64,000 nt of DNA, taken from contig JARKIP010000011.1 in assembly GCA_029990175.1 (NCBI GenBank), positions 22,728,001-22,792,000 on the forward strand, given 5' to 3'. The first letter of the stretch is position 1. Every line of letters begins with the position of its first letter. The translations under genes were made by a program, and so were the position numbers. The notes beneath the pieces are model-generated. The model searched no databases, was not told the DNA's origin, and was given only the letters and a program-made list of their open reading frames with translations. Shown in pieces: positions 23,100-35,000 of the stretch. This stretch comes from Petunia secreta (lineage: Eukaryota > Streptophyta > Magnoliopsida > Solanales > Solanaceae).

Positions 23100-24659
23100 T
23101 GAAACGACCTCGGTTAGTCGTTTCAGAAGTTAGGTCTTCGATTGGCGTGCCGATAATTTTAAATATTTGTAATATCCATTGGGACTTATTTGCAAAATTT
23201 GAGCTAAATCAGACCTCGTTTGGTAGGCATCGGAAGAAGGTTTCAGGTTTTATTGTCGATAAATATTAAAAAGAGATTTTCGAGCTCGGTTTTGGCGAAT
23301 GAGCTCCGATTCGAAATCCAAAAGCGCCGTTAGGTTCGTATAATTATTTGTTACTTTTGTGAACTTTCGAAAGTGAATTTCGATGTTGTTCGGCTAGTTT
23401 CCGCTAAAATGCCGAAAGTTAAATAATTTGACCTTTTTCTATTTAATTTCGCATCTTGAGTTTCGGCAGTCCGATTTGATATCCGTCTTCGCGAGTATGT
23501 TATATATATTTTGTATAACTTACTCGAAAAATTTGGGATCATTTCGACTTCTCTAGGGTTCTATTTTAATTTTAATCGTCGTAGGGAATTTATTAAAGAA
23601 AAATTAGAATGTCGGCTAGCTTTGGGATTTATATCCCTTAGCTTCATTATAATATAGAAAGGCATAGAACGAGAAACAGAGACCAACAACGCAAAGAGAA
23701 AGGGGAAAAAGGGAAAAATGAGTGGGAAAATAGTGGAATTTCTACCCCAAATCTCCAGGTAATGATGTTAACTCATTATCTTAGCTTACTACCGGTGTTT
23801 GAATATATTTTTACGGTAAAAATAGGGATATTAGACATCGTCCTAATGACTTAAATTGATAGTTTAAAGGGTTAATTGGACCCCGATGATGGAAATGATT
23901 ATATATTCGTACTCAGTGAGTTATGGGCAAAATATAAATATAATTTATTTAGGGTTTGGTTATGTGACCTTAAACCCTGTACATAGGCCTGGCCTGCGTA
24001 TTGCGTATGCGAATAGGGTATCAGGTTCCTAACCGGATTGTTTTGGTTATCTTACATTCCTGGTTGTCGATGAGTTTGTCATTCCATACGTGTTTTTAGT
24101 TATTATCTGGCTCTGCCTTTTTATAATTTAAATAAGAGGAATTTTGTTTATCTGTTTCTCCTCCCTGGCTAGCTATCCTATTCTTTGAGGTGGCTAGTCC
24201 GCCCCACTTATTGAGTCCTTTTGACTCACCCTTGTTTGTTGTTTGTTCTTGTCTATTTATTTCGTTTCGGCAAGTTCGCTCCAGGATTGAGTTCGCCACG
24301 TTGTTCAGGAGCGAAGACGACTTTAGCTGTCAGGGTGAGCCAGCTTTTATTCCATATGGCCACCAGTTTATTGTTTATTATTTCACCTGCATTTGCTCCC
24401 TTTAGGAGGTATATGTCTTCTTTTGTACTCTTAGATGTCTAGTCTGGATAACCCCAAACCTAGTATGTGGGTAGTCAGCTGTAATTTTTTTTTTCTACAG
24501 CTTTGAGGTATCATTATGTTTGTACTTTTTCTAAGTCTTGCTTTTATTTATAAATTGAATTATATTTATTTTCCTAATTTAATTGATAAGGGTTCGCCCG
24601 ACGGGTCTAGGTAAGGATGTCGGGTGCCGCACGGCCTAACCGGATTTCGGGTCGTGTCA
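23100..24659 (+). repeat. 5' LTR of element B (internally deleted)
   Basis: 1560 bp against 2653 bp for the 3' LTR. The difference is one internal loss of about 1.1 kb at 24044, where CTAACCGGATTG is joined directly to TTTTGGTTATC. In the 3' LTR these flank 29627-30715, which holds two tandem-repeat arrays. Confidence 0.85.
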
Positions 24660-24661
24660 GT

Positions 24662-24674
24662 TGGTATCAGAGCC
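24662..24674 (+). other. Primer-binding site of B, initiator tRNA-Met type
   Basis: TGGTATCAGAGCC, two nt after the LTR, is the standard complement of the plant initiator tRNA-Met 3' end. Confidence 0.9.
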
Positions 24675-27348
24675 CGGTTTAGCGTCTATCCAGACTAAGA
24701 CAGTGCCTAGTAGAGTCTTGCTGATGGGTACGTAGACGTCCGTACTTATCTACGAGAGGCTATGATGGCATTTAGAAAGTTTCACTTCCTTCATTTCTGA
24801 TCGTGCGTCGGTCTAGGATGCAGAAGTATTTTCGTTAATTTCTTCGTGGTAATTGTGAACCCTCGTGCGGCAAATCGGCAAACGGTATGAGTTCAAGACA
24901 AAGCAGTCTAGCCTGGGGTTAGCACTGACGAAGCCCCGAGAGTTTTTGATCGTGCTGACGATCTAGTTACGGAGGTCCCAGCTGTACGGGCTCGCGATGG
25001 GCCAGGGAGCAGGGCCTTGTGGTTCCCTTGGATCTCTACGATGCTTTTACGAGAATCTTGGCGACGCAGATACCGCAAGAATCTATTATTCGCTAGGTAA
25101 CTTATCAGTTTGCCGCATATGCAGATGTTCAGTCTCAGGGAGCTTCTATTCCAGTTCTTAATATTACCGCAGTAAAGTATGTTCCGGAGGCAGCATGTGT
25201 TGTGCCTTTAGTTATTCTACTGGTTAGCTAGCCCGAGTAATGGCTCGGTCCGAGTATCTAAAAAGGCTGCATTATTTTACCCTATTGAACCTTCCGATAT
25301 TCTTAAGCCATGCATTAGATAATCCCTGCGTAAATTTTTAAAATACAATGATGTCAGCATATCCTTCAGGCTCTTGATTATATCGAGCGGTATGGTGTTG
25401 ATTATTCTGCTTTCCAGTTTCAAGGTCCAGCCCTGAATTGGTGGGTCGCTCTCTTATTAACTAACTTGGTTCGATTTTTCTTCTAGATTCGTGGAAAAGT
25501 TCCTTTCGAGTAGCGAGCGAGATGGAGAGTGTCGCCAGTTTGAGTGGATTGGACAGGGCAACCTGTCGGTTAGCCTGTTGGTGTTTCAGAATATGAGTTT
25601 GAATTCTTTAGGATGGCTGGATATGCGCTAGAACTAGTCCATGAACCTTCCGAAAATGTTCAAAGATTTATTAGTGACCTTTCTCCTTCCTTGAGATCCT
25701 AGATGGCTCGATAAATTGAGGTTGGGACTCCATTTGATGTTGTTATTTATATTGCTCGGAGGTATGAGGCATACCATAAGTTAGAGCGGGAGAGCAAAAG
25801 ATCCCATGGCCCTAGTGGGCACCATGGTACCTCATTTGGAGGTAAGAGTTCTGATTATTTTGGGAGGTCACCTTCCAGGTTATCTCAGCTTGTGTCACAC
25901 GATTCTTAGAATGCGCCGATAGTTCGTCAATATTAGACCCAGTTTTTCTCTTTGTAGCTATCAACAATCTTTCCAGCTTCCATTTTCAGCGAAAAAGTAT
26001 TATCATTGTCGCGAGCTTGTCATCTTTGGTGAAGTTATCCCTTACTCTGGTAAGTAGGCAGCCGTCATTTCTCTTGTCATCAAGTACTTGCACAGTCGCA
26101 GGTGATTTCATTTAGATCTCAATTAGCAAAAGAAATGCCACCATCCAGTAGAGGTTGAGAGTGTGGTAGCAGTGGTTCTCCAGAAAGTGATTATCAGGGT
26201 AGTGGCTCAGCTCAACTGCAGAGGCAGTTCTATGAATTGCTTGTCTGGCGGGATGCTGAGGTATCCGATATAGTAGACCCTAAGATTTTTTCTTCTCTTA
26301 AATGTGAATAATATTTGATTTTTTCGATCGATTTGGAAATGGTGTGTCTTATCATGTTTCGATGGTTTCCTTGGATGTCGTTTCTATTAAGAATCGGTTG
26401 CGGTAGAGGGGTGAGCTTCTGATATGAAATAATTCCTGGCATTTATGATGACCCTACTAGTTTATCCGATTTAAATGTGGGAGATTTGGGGTTGAGTGTC
26501 AGTATTGTCTGCTTGGCATCCTGTTGTATCACTTTCTCTTATTATGTCAAGTCTATTTACCTTTCTTCTCAGAATTCCGTGTTGGTTGGATGATGGGATT
26601 CTTGTTCATCACCATCAAAGAGCGTCATTGTTTCTTCCGATGTAAAGTGGTTAGTAAGAAATATTCAATCTACGTATCTCCTCTTGGTTCAAAACGCTAG
26701 TAGAGTCATGCTATCCTATGAGCTTGCCTGGGTTATAAAAGGGTTTCTGGTAAATTGTCAGAGTTTCCTTCTTATTGGGAGGTCAAATCGCCATGGATGT
26801 TGTTCCATGAAGCTCATTTAGTATCTGTTTCTTCAATTGCAATTCTTGGGCTACTCTGACTCGTAAGTAGTCTAGCTTTGGTAGCCAAGAAAATAAGAAG
26901 ATGAGCTTTCTGAAGCTCTAATTATTTCTATCCTCGGTCCATTTCCATTTCTTCTTCGTCCGACACTAGTGAATTGGGCGGTTGGTAGCCGCTTGTGATG
27001 TTTCATGTATTGAGCCAGAGTACGTGTTATTGTAGCCGGGTAAGCATATTATTGTTTTTCAAGACTTCTAAGGGTAATAGAAGTACCATCCATCAGGCAG
27101 TGGTGTTTACGGCAAAGGTATGGAGTCATGAACTCGAGAGTTGTAGCTGTTAGGTAACTCGAAAGTATGGTTGGTAGCTTAGGTCTGTCTACGTTCAACT
27201 TTTAGCTAAATCTTCTCTAGTCTAGCAGACTGTGCGAGGATGATTACTCCTATTCAAATAGCTTCATAAGTTTGTGCTTTAAGTGGTGGAGTCTTCCTCC
27301 AAATACTGAATGGTAATAATAAATCTCTAAGGCGTTGGTACCACTTTT
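24675..27348 (+). pseudogene. Decayed gag-like interior of element B
   Basis: Broken plus-strand frames with gag-like traces, for example a DYSAFQFQG...WW block near 25395-25445 and ARRYEAYHKLERESKRS near 25755-25800, the usual end of a chromovirus capsid region followed by a Gly/Ser-rich stretch. No zinc knuckle, protease or reverse transcriptase could be read with confidence. No intact ORF longer than about 70 codons is present. Confidence 0.5.
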
Positions 27349-27873
27349 GTCATGACTCAACCTAGGGCCACGACAGAAACCTACAATGAGTATCGATCAT
27401 TGCTAAACCCACTAATAATCTATTAATGATGGAGATAAGCTGACAACTTGATTATATATATACGTACCTATCTGCTGAAAGCATAAAGTCTGGAAAGATG
27501 ACACGACTTTAACTTGCTGGCAATTAGAACACTGAGCCAGAAATTCTGCTATGTCACACTCCATTCCGTCCTACCGATAAATTTGATTAAGATCATGGTG
27601 CATCTTAGTCGAACCTGGATGAATACTGTATTTAGAATAATGAGCCTCTATCATAATCTTTCCACGTAAATCTGCAACATCAAGGACACAAAGTCTATCT
27701 TTATACATGAGAACACCGTCAGTAGTAACCCTGTGTGGTGACTTCGGTTTTTTTCTGGCTATCTGTCTGTATTTAACTGGAACTGGATCCTCATAATGAC
27801 GATGTTTTACTTCATGAAAATTTAGAGTTAAAGGTCTAGTGCATCTTATCATCCGTCCATCCATCATTGGCAT
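27349..27873 (-). pseudogene. Inverted Ty3/gypsy integrase zinc-finger fragment inside B
   Basis: On the minus strand, GVLMYKDRLCVLDVADLRGK leads into EAHYSKYSIHPGSTKMHHDL. After a stop it continues in frame with DIAEFLAQCSNCQQVK. This is the HHCC finger at the integrase N-terminus (H-x6-H and C-x2-C visible), close to Tekay-type chromoviruses. It runs opposite to B's LTRs. Its left end (27349) starts with TCATGACTCAACC-like sequence known from other LTR ends, which marks a likely junction. Confidence 0.7.
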
Positions 27874-28081
27874 ATCTCCTTCGCACCTTAACTTTTTGAG
27901 AAGTTACTTCAGCGTTATAAGTGCACATGTAATCAACTTTGTTGCTGGTATTCTGCTTCAGCTCATAGTCCAACTACATGTCTCTTTTATTTTCACCTTT
28001 TCAAGTCATAATATTTCCAATTCAAATACAATACCCTGAAGTAGATGTTCCGTCTGAAGATCATTCCTGGTCTGCATCATA

Positions 28082-28300
28082 CTATCCAGTAGTATTTGCA
28101 TGATCCTTATCCTTATATGATAGACCCTGTTCTGAGGAACCTTTGACATACATTAGGATATGAGTAACTACATTCCCACAAGGAGCTTGCGGATTAACAC
28201 TAACATCAACTGAGATGTTGCATAGTGCGTTCGTAAAAACAATATAGCTTGCATCAAATCTTCTATAATGTGTAGTGACAAGGTACTTCAAAAGTTCCAT
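28082..28300 (-). pseudogene. Inverted Ty1/copia RT-RNase H fragment inside B
   Basis: The minus strand encodes a 72-residue piece with an APCGNVVTHILMYVKGSSEQ block and GLSYKDKDHANTTG. This is the layout at the end of copia reverse transcriptase (a mutated NAPC...A..ILRYLKG, then GLL..., then G(Y)(S/T)DADWAG). Copia sequence inside a gypsy element, on the opposite strand, must have come from a separate insertion or a recombination event. Confidence 0.6.
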
Positions 28301-28644
28301 CTATTGCATCAAGCGTGAGTTAATTCTTAGTTTCATCGACCTGTTCTATATCGAACGGTATATCGAAGAGGTGATTATCGGCTGAATCATATTAATCCAT
28401 TCAAAGTTCCGTGTATCTTTGCTTCAAAAATGTAGAACTCTCCTCTCGTGATCGAGGAAGGATTATCTTAGTCAGAATAATCCGGGCAATGGTATTATCA
28501 TATTATCCACATATGTTTATTTCAAGAGTTCGGTGTTCGTGTTATAATTTTGATTTTATAATCATGAGAAAATTTCTGTGGGATAGTTTATGAAGGTCGT
28601 GCAAGTTCTTTTGTTATCAGCATGAATCTTGCTTTAGACTTAGG

Positions 28645-28682
28645 CTCGTTCGAGGACGAACGAGAGTTTAAGTGGAGGAGAA
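28645..28682 (+). other. Hairpin and polypurine tract before the B 3' LTR
   Basis: CTCGTTCGAGGACGAACGAG (28645-28664) is a perfect 8-bp stem with loop AGGA. AAGTGGAGGAGAA (28670-28682) is the polypurine tract, directly adjoining the LTR start TGAAACGACC. Confidence 0.75.
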
Positions 28683-29950
28683 TGAAACGACCTCGGTTAG
28701 TCATTTCGGAAGTTAGGACTCTGATTGGCGTGCCGATAATTTTAAAATATTCGTAATATTCATTGGGACTTATTTGTAAAATTTGAGCTAAATCAAACCT
28801 CGTTTGGTAGGCATCGGAAGAAGGTTTCAGTTTTTATTGTCGATAAATATTAAAAAGAGATTTTCGAGCTCGGTTTTGGCGAATGAGCTCCAATTCGAAA
28901 TCCGAAAGTGCCGTTAGGTTCGTATGATTATTTGTGACTTTTGTGAACTTTCGAAAGTGAATTTCGATGTTGTTCGGCTAGTTTCCGCTAAAATGCCGAA
29001 AGTTAAATAATTTGGCATTTTTCCATTTAAATTCGCATCTTGAGTTTCGGAAGTCCGATTTGAGATCCGTCTTTGCGAGTATGTTACATATATTTTGTAT
29101 AACTTACTTGAAAAATTTGGGATCATTTCGACTTCTCTAGGATTCCATTTTAATTTTAATCGTCGTAGCGAATTAATTAAAAAAAAATTAGAATGTTGGC
29201 TAGCTTTGGGATTTATATCCCTTAGCTTTATTTTAATACAGAAAGGCATAGAACGAGAAACAGAGACCAACAACGCAAAGAGAAAGGGGAAAAAGGGAAA
29301 AAGGAGTGGAAAAATAGTGGAATTTCTACCCCAAATCTCCGGGTAATGATGTTAACTCATTATCTTAGTTTACTACGGGTGTTTGAATATATTTTTACGG
29401 TAAAAATAGGGATAATAGACACCGCCTAATGACTTAAATTGATAGTTTAAAGGGTCAATTGGACCCCGATGATGGAAATGATTATATATTCGTACTCAGT
29501 GAGTTATGGGCAACATATAAATGTAATTTCTTTAGGGTTTGGTTATGTGACCTTAAACCCTGTACATAGGCCTGGTCTGCATATTGCGTATGCGAATAGG
29601 GTATCAGGTTCCTAACCGGATTGCCCTAAGATGTGAGGAATGAAGCCTTTAGCCTAATTTGATATATTTTTCTGCTTATTGAATAGAGTGAGATCATTTG
29701 ACAATGAAACCAAAGGACAAAGTGGTTATTGAGTGGCTGTGCTAACTTTGTAACAAGGTAAGTGTTTGTATCCATTTCTTTGGAGGCCCTTGGCGTTGTG
29801 GATATTCTACCACGTGTTCCTTACGTGTGTAGCTATCGATAGGCGTACTCATTACGCCTTAACTTTGAATTTACATTGTATATTATATGTTATACCCTGT
29901 TGTTGGTATTGCATTGAGCATATGAGCATTCTACTCTGGTTTTGAGCATT

Positions 29951-30382
29951 GCATATACTTCCCGGTTGGCGATGAGAGTCCCGCACCGGTGAAGGGTCAT
30001 TATTGCATATACTTTCCGGTTAGCGATGAGAGTCCCGCACCACTGAAGGGTCATTATTACATATACTTCCCGGTTGGCGATGAGAGTCCCGCACCGGTGA
30101 AGGGTCATTATTGCATATACTTCACGGTTGGCGATGAGAGTCCCGCACCGGTAAAGGGTCATTATTGCATATACTTCCCGGTAATTGATGAGAGTCCCGA
30201 GCCGGCGAAGGGTCATTATTGCATATACTTCTCGGTAATCGATGAGAGTCCCGAGCCGGTGAAGGGTCATCATTGCATATACTTCCCGGTAATCGATGAG
30301 AGTCCCGAGCCGGTGAAGGATCATTATTGCATATATCTCCTGGTATACAATGAGAGTCCCGCACCGGAGATAGGTATCAGGC
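29951..30382. repeat. Tandem array, eight 54-bp units, in the B 3' LTR
   Basis: Units begin at 29951, 30005, 30059, 30113, 30167, 30221, 30275 and 30329. Core words are GCATATACTTCCCGG, GATGAGAGTCCCG and GAAGGGTCATTATT. As 54 is a multiple of 3 the array is open in several frames on both strands, giving 18-residue repeat ORFs that I regard as non-genic. Confidence 0.9.
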
Positions 30383-30544
30383 ATATGCGACTGCATTGCA
30401 TTGCACCGCATTCATCCCATCTCATTGCACCGCATACTGACTATTGTGTGTATTGTGTTGTGTTTTAAGTATGCGGTATGTATACTATGTCGTGGACATA
30501 TCTCAATTTGCCTATATATTTCTGGCTCGTATTCTGGGTTGCGG

Positions 30545-30684
30545 GGATCGAGTTGCACGCCGCAACGTTATAAATATATGGATCGGGTTGCACGCCGCAA
30601 TGGTATAAATATATGGATCGGGTTGTACGCCGCAACATGATGAATATATGGATCGGGTTGCACGCCGCAACAGGATGTATTTCT
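30545..30684. repeat. Tandem array, four 35-bp units, in the B 3' LTR
   Basis: Units start at 30545, 30580, 30615 and 30650. Each holds GGATCGGGTTGCACGCCGCA followed by an AT-rich arm. TTGCACGCCGCAA within it is close to a palindrome. The array is absent from the B 5' LTR and from LTR scrap G. Confidence 0.9.
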
Positions 30685-31340
30685 GATTGTTGATGTGTTC
30701 GGGATACCTATATGTTTTGGTTATCTTACGTTCATGGTTGTCGATGAGTTTTTCATTCCATACGTGTTTCTAGTTATTATCTGGCTTTGCCTTTTTATAA
30801 TTTGAATAAGAGGAATTTTGTTTATCTGTTTCTCCTCCCTGGCTAGCTATCCTATTCTTTGAGGTGACTAGTCTGCCCCACTTATTGAGTCCTTTTGACT
30901 CACCCATGTTTGTTGTTTGTTTTTGTCTATTTATTTCGTTTCGGCAGGTTCGCTCCAGGATTAAGTTCGCCACGTTGTTCAGGAGCGAAGACGACTTCAG
31001 CTATCAGGGTGAGCCAGCTTTTATTCCGGATGGCCACCAGTTTATTGTTTATTATTTCAGCTGCATTTTGCTCCCTTCAGGAGGTATCTGTCTTCTTTTG
31101 TACTCTTACATGTCTAGTCTGGATAGCCCCAAACCTAGTATGTGGGTAGTCAGCTGTAATTTCTTTTTTCTACAGCTTAGAGGTATCATTATGTTTGTAC
31201 TTTTTCTAAGTCTTGCTTTTATTTATAAATTGAATTATATTTATTTTTCTAATTTAATTGATAAAGGTTCGCCCGATGGGTCTAGGGAAGGATGTCGGGT
31301 GCCCGCACGGCCTAACCGGATTCCGGGTCGTGTCAGAACT

Positions 31341-33510
31341 CAACCAAAAGGGCTATCCATTCCATGTTGAACAAGTGGACGAAGATGAGATACAAGAGGA
31401 AGCTAATGATCCTCAAGTGAAGAATGTGAACCCTCATGATGACAACCCTTTTGGCCAAGCAAATGGGGGGGGGGGGGGTCGAAGCAAATGAAGAAGGAAA
31501 TCTTGGAGAAAATGAAAGTGTTGCGGTAATGCTAATCGGGGTGGCAACAATGCAAACCGAGGCGGCCGTGGTGTAAACCAAGGGGGTCGAGGTGTGAACC
31601 GTGGAGGTAGAGCAAATGTCAACCGAGGGGGCAATGCCAATAGAGTTAATGCTCGCAATGTCAACCGAAATCAAGAGTATGCTAGAGGTGCTCGAGACTA
31701 TCAACAAGAGCATGCTAGAGGCGCTCGGGACTATCAACAAGAGATGCGAGACTATGAAGATGATGAGGAGATCGAGGAAGAAATTGATATGAATTGTTTT
31801 GCAAGTGCCATAGTTCCTCCTCCTATTCATGGCAATGCTAGTTTTAGCATCCCAAATGTAATTCTTCAAAGTCTTGAACAATATGGTTGATTTGGTGGTA
31901 CTAAGAATGAAGATGCAAATAATCACTTGAGAAATTTTGTGCAATCTTGTAATCTCTACAAGTCGGCAAGGGTATCAGAAGAATCATTGAGATTGAGAGT
32001 GCTCCCTTACTCTCTCACCGGAAAAGCTAAAGATTGGTTGAACAAGTTGCCGAGAAATTCCATTTTCACTTGGCAAGAGTTGGTAAAACAATTTTTAGGG
32101 AAGTTTTCACCAAAAGGGAAGCAAGCGGCATTGAGGGATAAGATCTACATGTTTGAGCAAGAGGCATCCGATTCTTTGACCGAGGCTTGGGGGGCTTTCC
32201 AAAATGGGTTGTTCCGGTGTCCTAATCATGGTTTCAATGGGAGAATGTTGTTGCAAAGCTTCTATCAAGGGTTAAACAAGATGAACCAATCCGCCTTGGA
32301 CACTTTATGTGATGATGTCACCATGGACAAGAGGTATGAAGAGGTGAAAGATATCCTAGACAAAGTGACCAAGAGATCTCAAGAATGGCAATCAAGAGCT
32401 AAGAATCCGGGAAGAGAAGTTGGGATTAGTCCAAAGATGATGGAAAGATTTGAAGCCCAAGATGAGAAAATGGCAAGAATCTTGACATCGGTGGAACTTA
32501 TGAACAAGAACTAGAAGGCCGATAGGGAAGCCAATGAAAAAAAGTTGCACAAGGTGGAGAATATCCACTCCACAAATGCCAGACATGAAGTGGCCCCAAT
32601 GGTTATGTGACTCCCAGAGGTGTTCCTATGTCCCTTCTCCAACATGGGCAAGAAGGATACAATCCAAAACAATGCTACCATGTGCAAGATGGAGAAGAAG
32701 TACATTATGTGGGTAACTACCAAGGGCAAAGAGGGTATGATCAAGGTGGTTATCAAAGACCTTATCAACAACCCTACCAACAAGCCTACCAACAACAAGG
32801 GCAATAGAGGCCGAGTCAAGGAAGAGGTAATTAGAGTAGCAACCAAGAGGGGAGAGGAGCCGGTTCTTCTCAACAATATGCTCCAAGACCTCAATTTAAG
32901 CAAAATGATCAAGAGACAAAGGCTCCCATAAAATTGGAAGAAATGATGAGTCAAATGCTTCAAAATCAACAAGGCTACTCCGGAGACATGAAATACATGG
33001 AGCAAACTATAACATCACATTTCACATCCATCAAAGAACTTGAGTCGCAAATGAGCCAACTCGCACATCAAGTCAATCAAAGGCCGCAAGGAGCACTACC
33101 AAGTGATACGGTAGTGAATCCTAAAAGAAGCGGTAAAGACCAAATGATGGCCATTAAAACTCGAAGTGGCAAGACATGGGAAGACCCAAAAGCCAAGAGT
33201 AATGATGATGCGGAGTTGAGAATGCAAGATGATCGTGTGGGTGCCGAGTGGAATGATAATGAAGCTATTGGAGAGGAGATGGTGCAAGAAGAAATGGAGA
33301 GGCAAGGTGATGTGTTAGTGCAAGAGTATGATGATGATGTTCAAGAAGTCACTAAAAAGCCTACCCCCCCCCCAAAACACCACTACACAAATAGCCAAAC
33401 CAAAAAACACTCCACAACCCAAAGGAATCCCTTCTAACCCAAGCTCCATTCCTAAAATACCACTTCCTTTCCCTCAAAAGAGCAACAAACAAAGAGAAGT
33501 ATCCCATGCA
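31341..33510 (+). pseudogene. gag of element A, main part
   Basis: Continues the frame cut by B. Parts in order: an acidic stretch; a G14 run (31465-31478) where the frame is lost; an Arg-Gly-Gly/Asn-rich stretch (about 31522-31640, repeats like RGGRGVNQGG); the capsid core 31927-32514 with LRLRVLPYSLTGKAKDWLNK and FTWQELVKQFLGKFSPKGKQ; a Gln/Tyr-rich piece (YQRPYQQPYQQAYQQQ); and a coiled-coil-like ESQMSQLAHQVNQRPQGALP block at about 33040. Stops and shifts separate these. No C-x2-C-x3-H-x4-C knuckle was found, unlike C and E. It would have formed the particle shell and bound RNA. Confidence 0.75.
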
Positions 33511-33555
33511 TAGAAGATTTGGGAGAAGATAACAAGTACCTCCATCAACATTCCA

Positions 33556-34058
33556 TTGGTTGATGCTTTGAGAAAAATGCCCAACATTGCTAAATTCATG
33601 AAAGACTTGGTGACCAAGAAGACATATGGAGATTTTGAGACAATCAAGGTGACTCATCAAATGAGTGCAATTGTGTCAAAACACATAGCTCCGAAGATGG
33701 AAGATCCCGGGGCTTTTACCATTCCATGCACAATTGGTGGAAGACACTTCAAGAAGGCTTTGTGTGACCTAGGTACAAGTATCAACTTAATGCCATATGC
33801 GGTGTATAAGACATATGACACCAAAGCACCTAGACCAACAACCGTGAACCTACAAATGGCCGATCGCTCAATGAAAAGTCCGATTAAGATTATTGACAAT
33901 GTCTTGGTGAAGGTAGACAAATTCGTCTTCCCGGTGGATTTTGTTATTCTCGGCTGCCCCGTAGATTTTGAAGTACCTATCATTCTTGGGAGACCATTCT
34001 TGGCAACCGGAAGAGCTCTTTGTGACGTGGAGATAGGTGAACTTACTTTTAGGTTCAA
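33556..34058 (+). pseudogene. Protease domain of element A, 5' part (cut by element E)
   Basis: An open frame with FTIPCTIGGRHFKKALCDLG, the aspartic protease core CDLGTS near 33767, and EVPIILGRPFLATGRA near 33970, then ELTFRFNG where E is inserted. The frame continues at 41061 (EKVIFHICKALK, stop). This is the retropepsin of an Athila-type element, with the DLGT/S form of the active site. The region just after insertion reads into the LTR. Confidence 0.8.
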
Positions 34059-34925
34059 TGGAGTGTTGCTCCCAAACGCACACGCAAGTATACGTGGTCG
34101 ACAAGTAATAAAGTGATAAGATGAGTATCGTTCCCACGAGGACTATGCAGACTGAGTTCTAGCAAACAATTTATTTAAACTACTCAGGGATCTTTTTCCA
34201 ATAATGATGAGTTTATTAACTAAAGAACAGTAATTAAATGGTAGAAGCGAATTCAAACAATGGAGCAAGACTTGGTTGTTATCAGTAATAAGGAGACGGT
34301 CCAGGGTCAGAGTTACGAACAATCCAGTTGAGTCATCCAATTGATTCCACTTCTTAAATCCCGGGTTACTAACTAACAGATTAATTGTACCCGTGAAAAC
34401 CTTTCAGTTCTTCACGGTCTATGCAGGCTACTCCAATCCCTATATGTCTATGGGTTGAATCACGTGCACGCATTAACGAATTCTGTAATTAGTTAAACTA
34501 GGCGAGCAAGTATATGTCTATCCTACTCACAAATTGGTTCCCCGATGCCCGGGTTCACAAACTAGTCCTATTATTTCTTATTACGTAATTAAATTCCCTC
34601 TTTCGAGTTCAATCTAAAAACCATAGATAATGCGTAATAATCGGGCCCTGACAATTACACAAGTGAAATCAAGAAAGAATAAGCAACCCGTTATGGGATT
34701 CAATTAATGGAAATCAATCTTCAAACATCAACCTTCATGTAATACTCTAACCCTAGAACGATAGATTTAGCCACGCATACTCATAATAACAACACAAGGA
34801 ATTGATGTAATAATGAAATAATGATGTAATAAATTAATGGAAGGAAGAAAAACCCTTGTCTTGATGTTATGAGCTCTCCAATTTGCTCCAAAGTCTGAAC
34901 TCCCTTACAAAAACTAAGTAATAAA

Positions 34926-34934
34926 CTATTTATA
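34926..34934 (-). promoter_or_regulatory. TATA box of the E LTR (left copy)
   Basis: TATAAATAG on the minus strand, about 475 nt into the LTR. The identical box in the 5' LTR, the functional promoter copy, is at 40572-40580. Confidence 0.6.
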
Positions 34935-35000
34935 ATGTTTCCAAACCCTTGGTAATAAGTTAGACCCAAAACTAGAAGGAATAGGGAGTAAAATCGCGCA

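Larger units (their letters stand above)
23100..31335 (+). mobile_element. Element B: defective Ty3/gypsy (Tekay-like chromovirus) retrotransposon
   Basis: 8236 bp flanked by GAACT (23095-23099 and 31336-31340). LTRs 23100-24659 and 28683-31335 start TGAAACGACCTCGG and end GGGTCGTGTCA. The primer-binding site is initiator-Met type, unlike A, C and E. The 4-kb interior is heavily decayed. It has traces of a plus-strand gag, then inverted fragments of a Ty3/gypsy integrase and a Ty1/copia RT-RNase H, and it lacks a recognisable RT of its own. The family name is inferred from the integrase fragment and the primer-binding site. Confidence 0.85.
28683..31335 (+). repeat. 3' LTR of element B (full length)
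   Basis: 2653 bp. It matches the 5' LTR on both sides of the latter's internal deletion and carries a 54-bp array (29951-30382) and a 35-bp array (30545-30684). The end GGGTCGTGTCA adjoins the TSD. Confidence 0.85.

Noticed and set aside
29890..30468. Long overlapping ORFs on both strands with 18-residue repeats (up to 173 codons)
   Set aside because: They cover the 54-bp tandem array in the B 3' LTR. A period divisible by 3 without stops is open on both strands by construction, and no start context or domain supports a gene.
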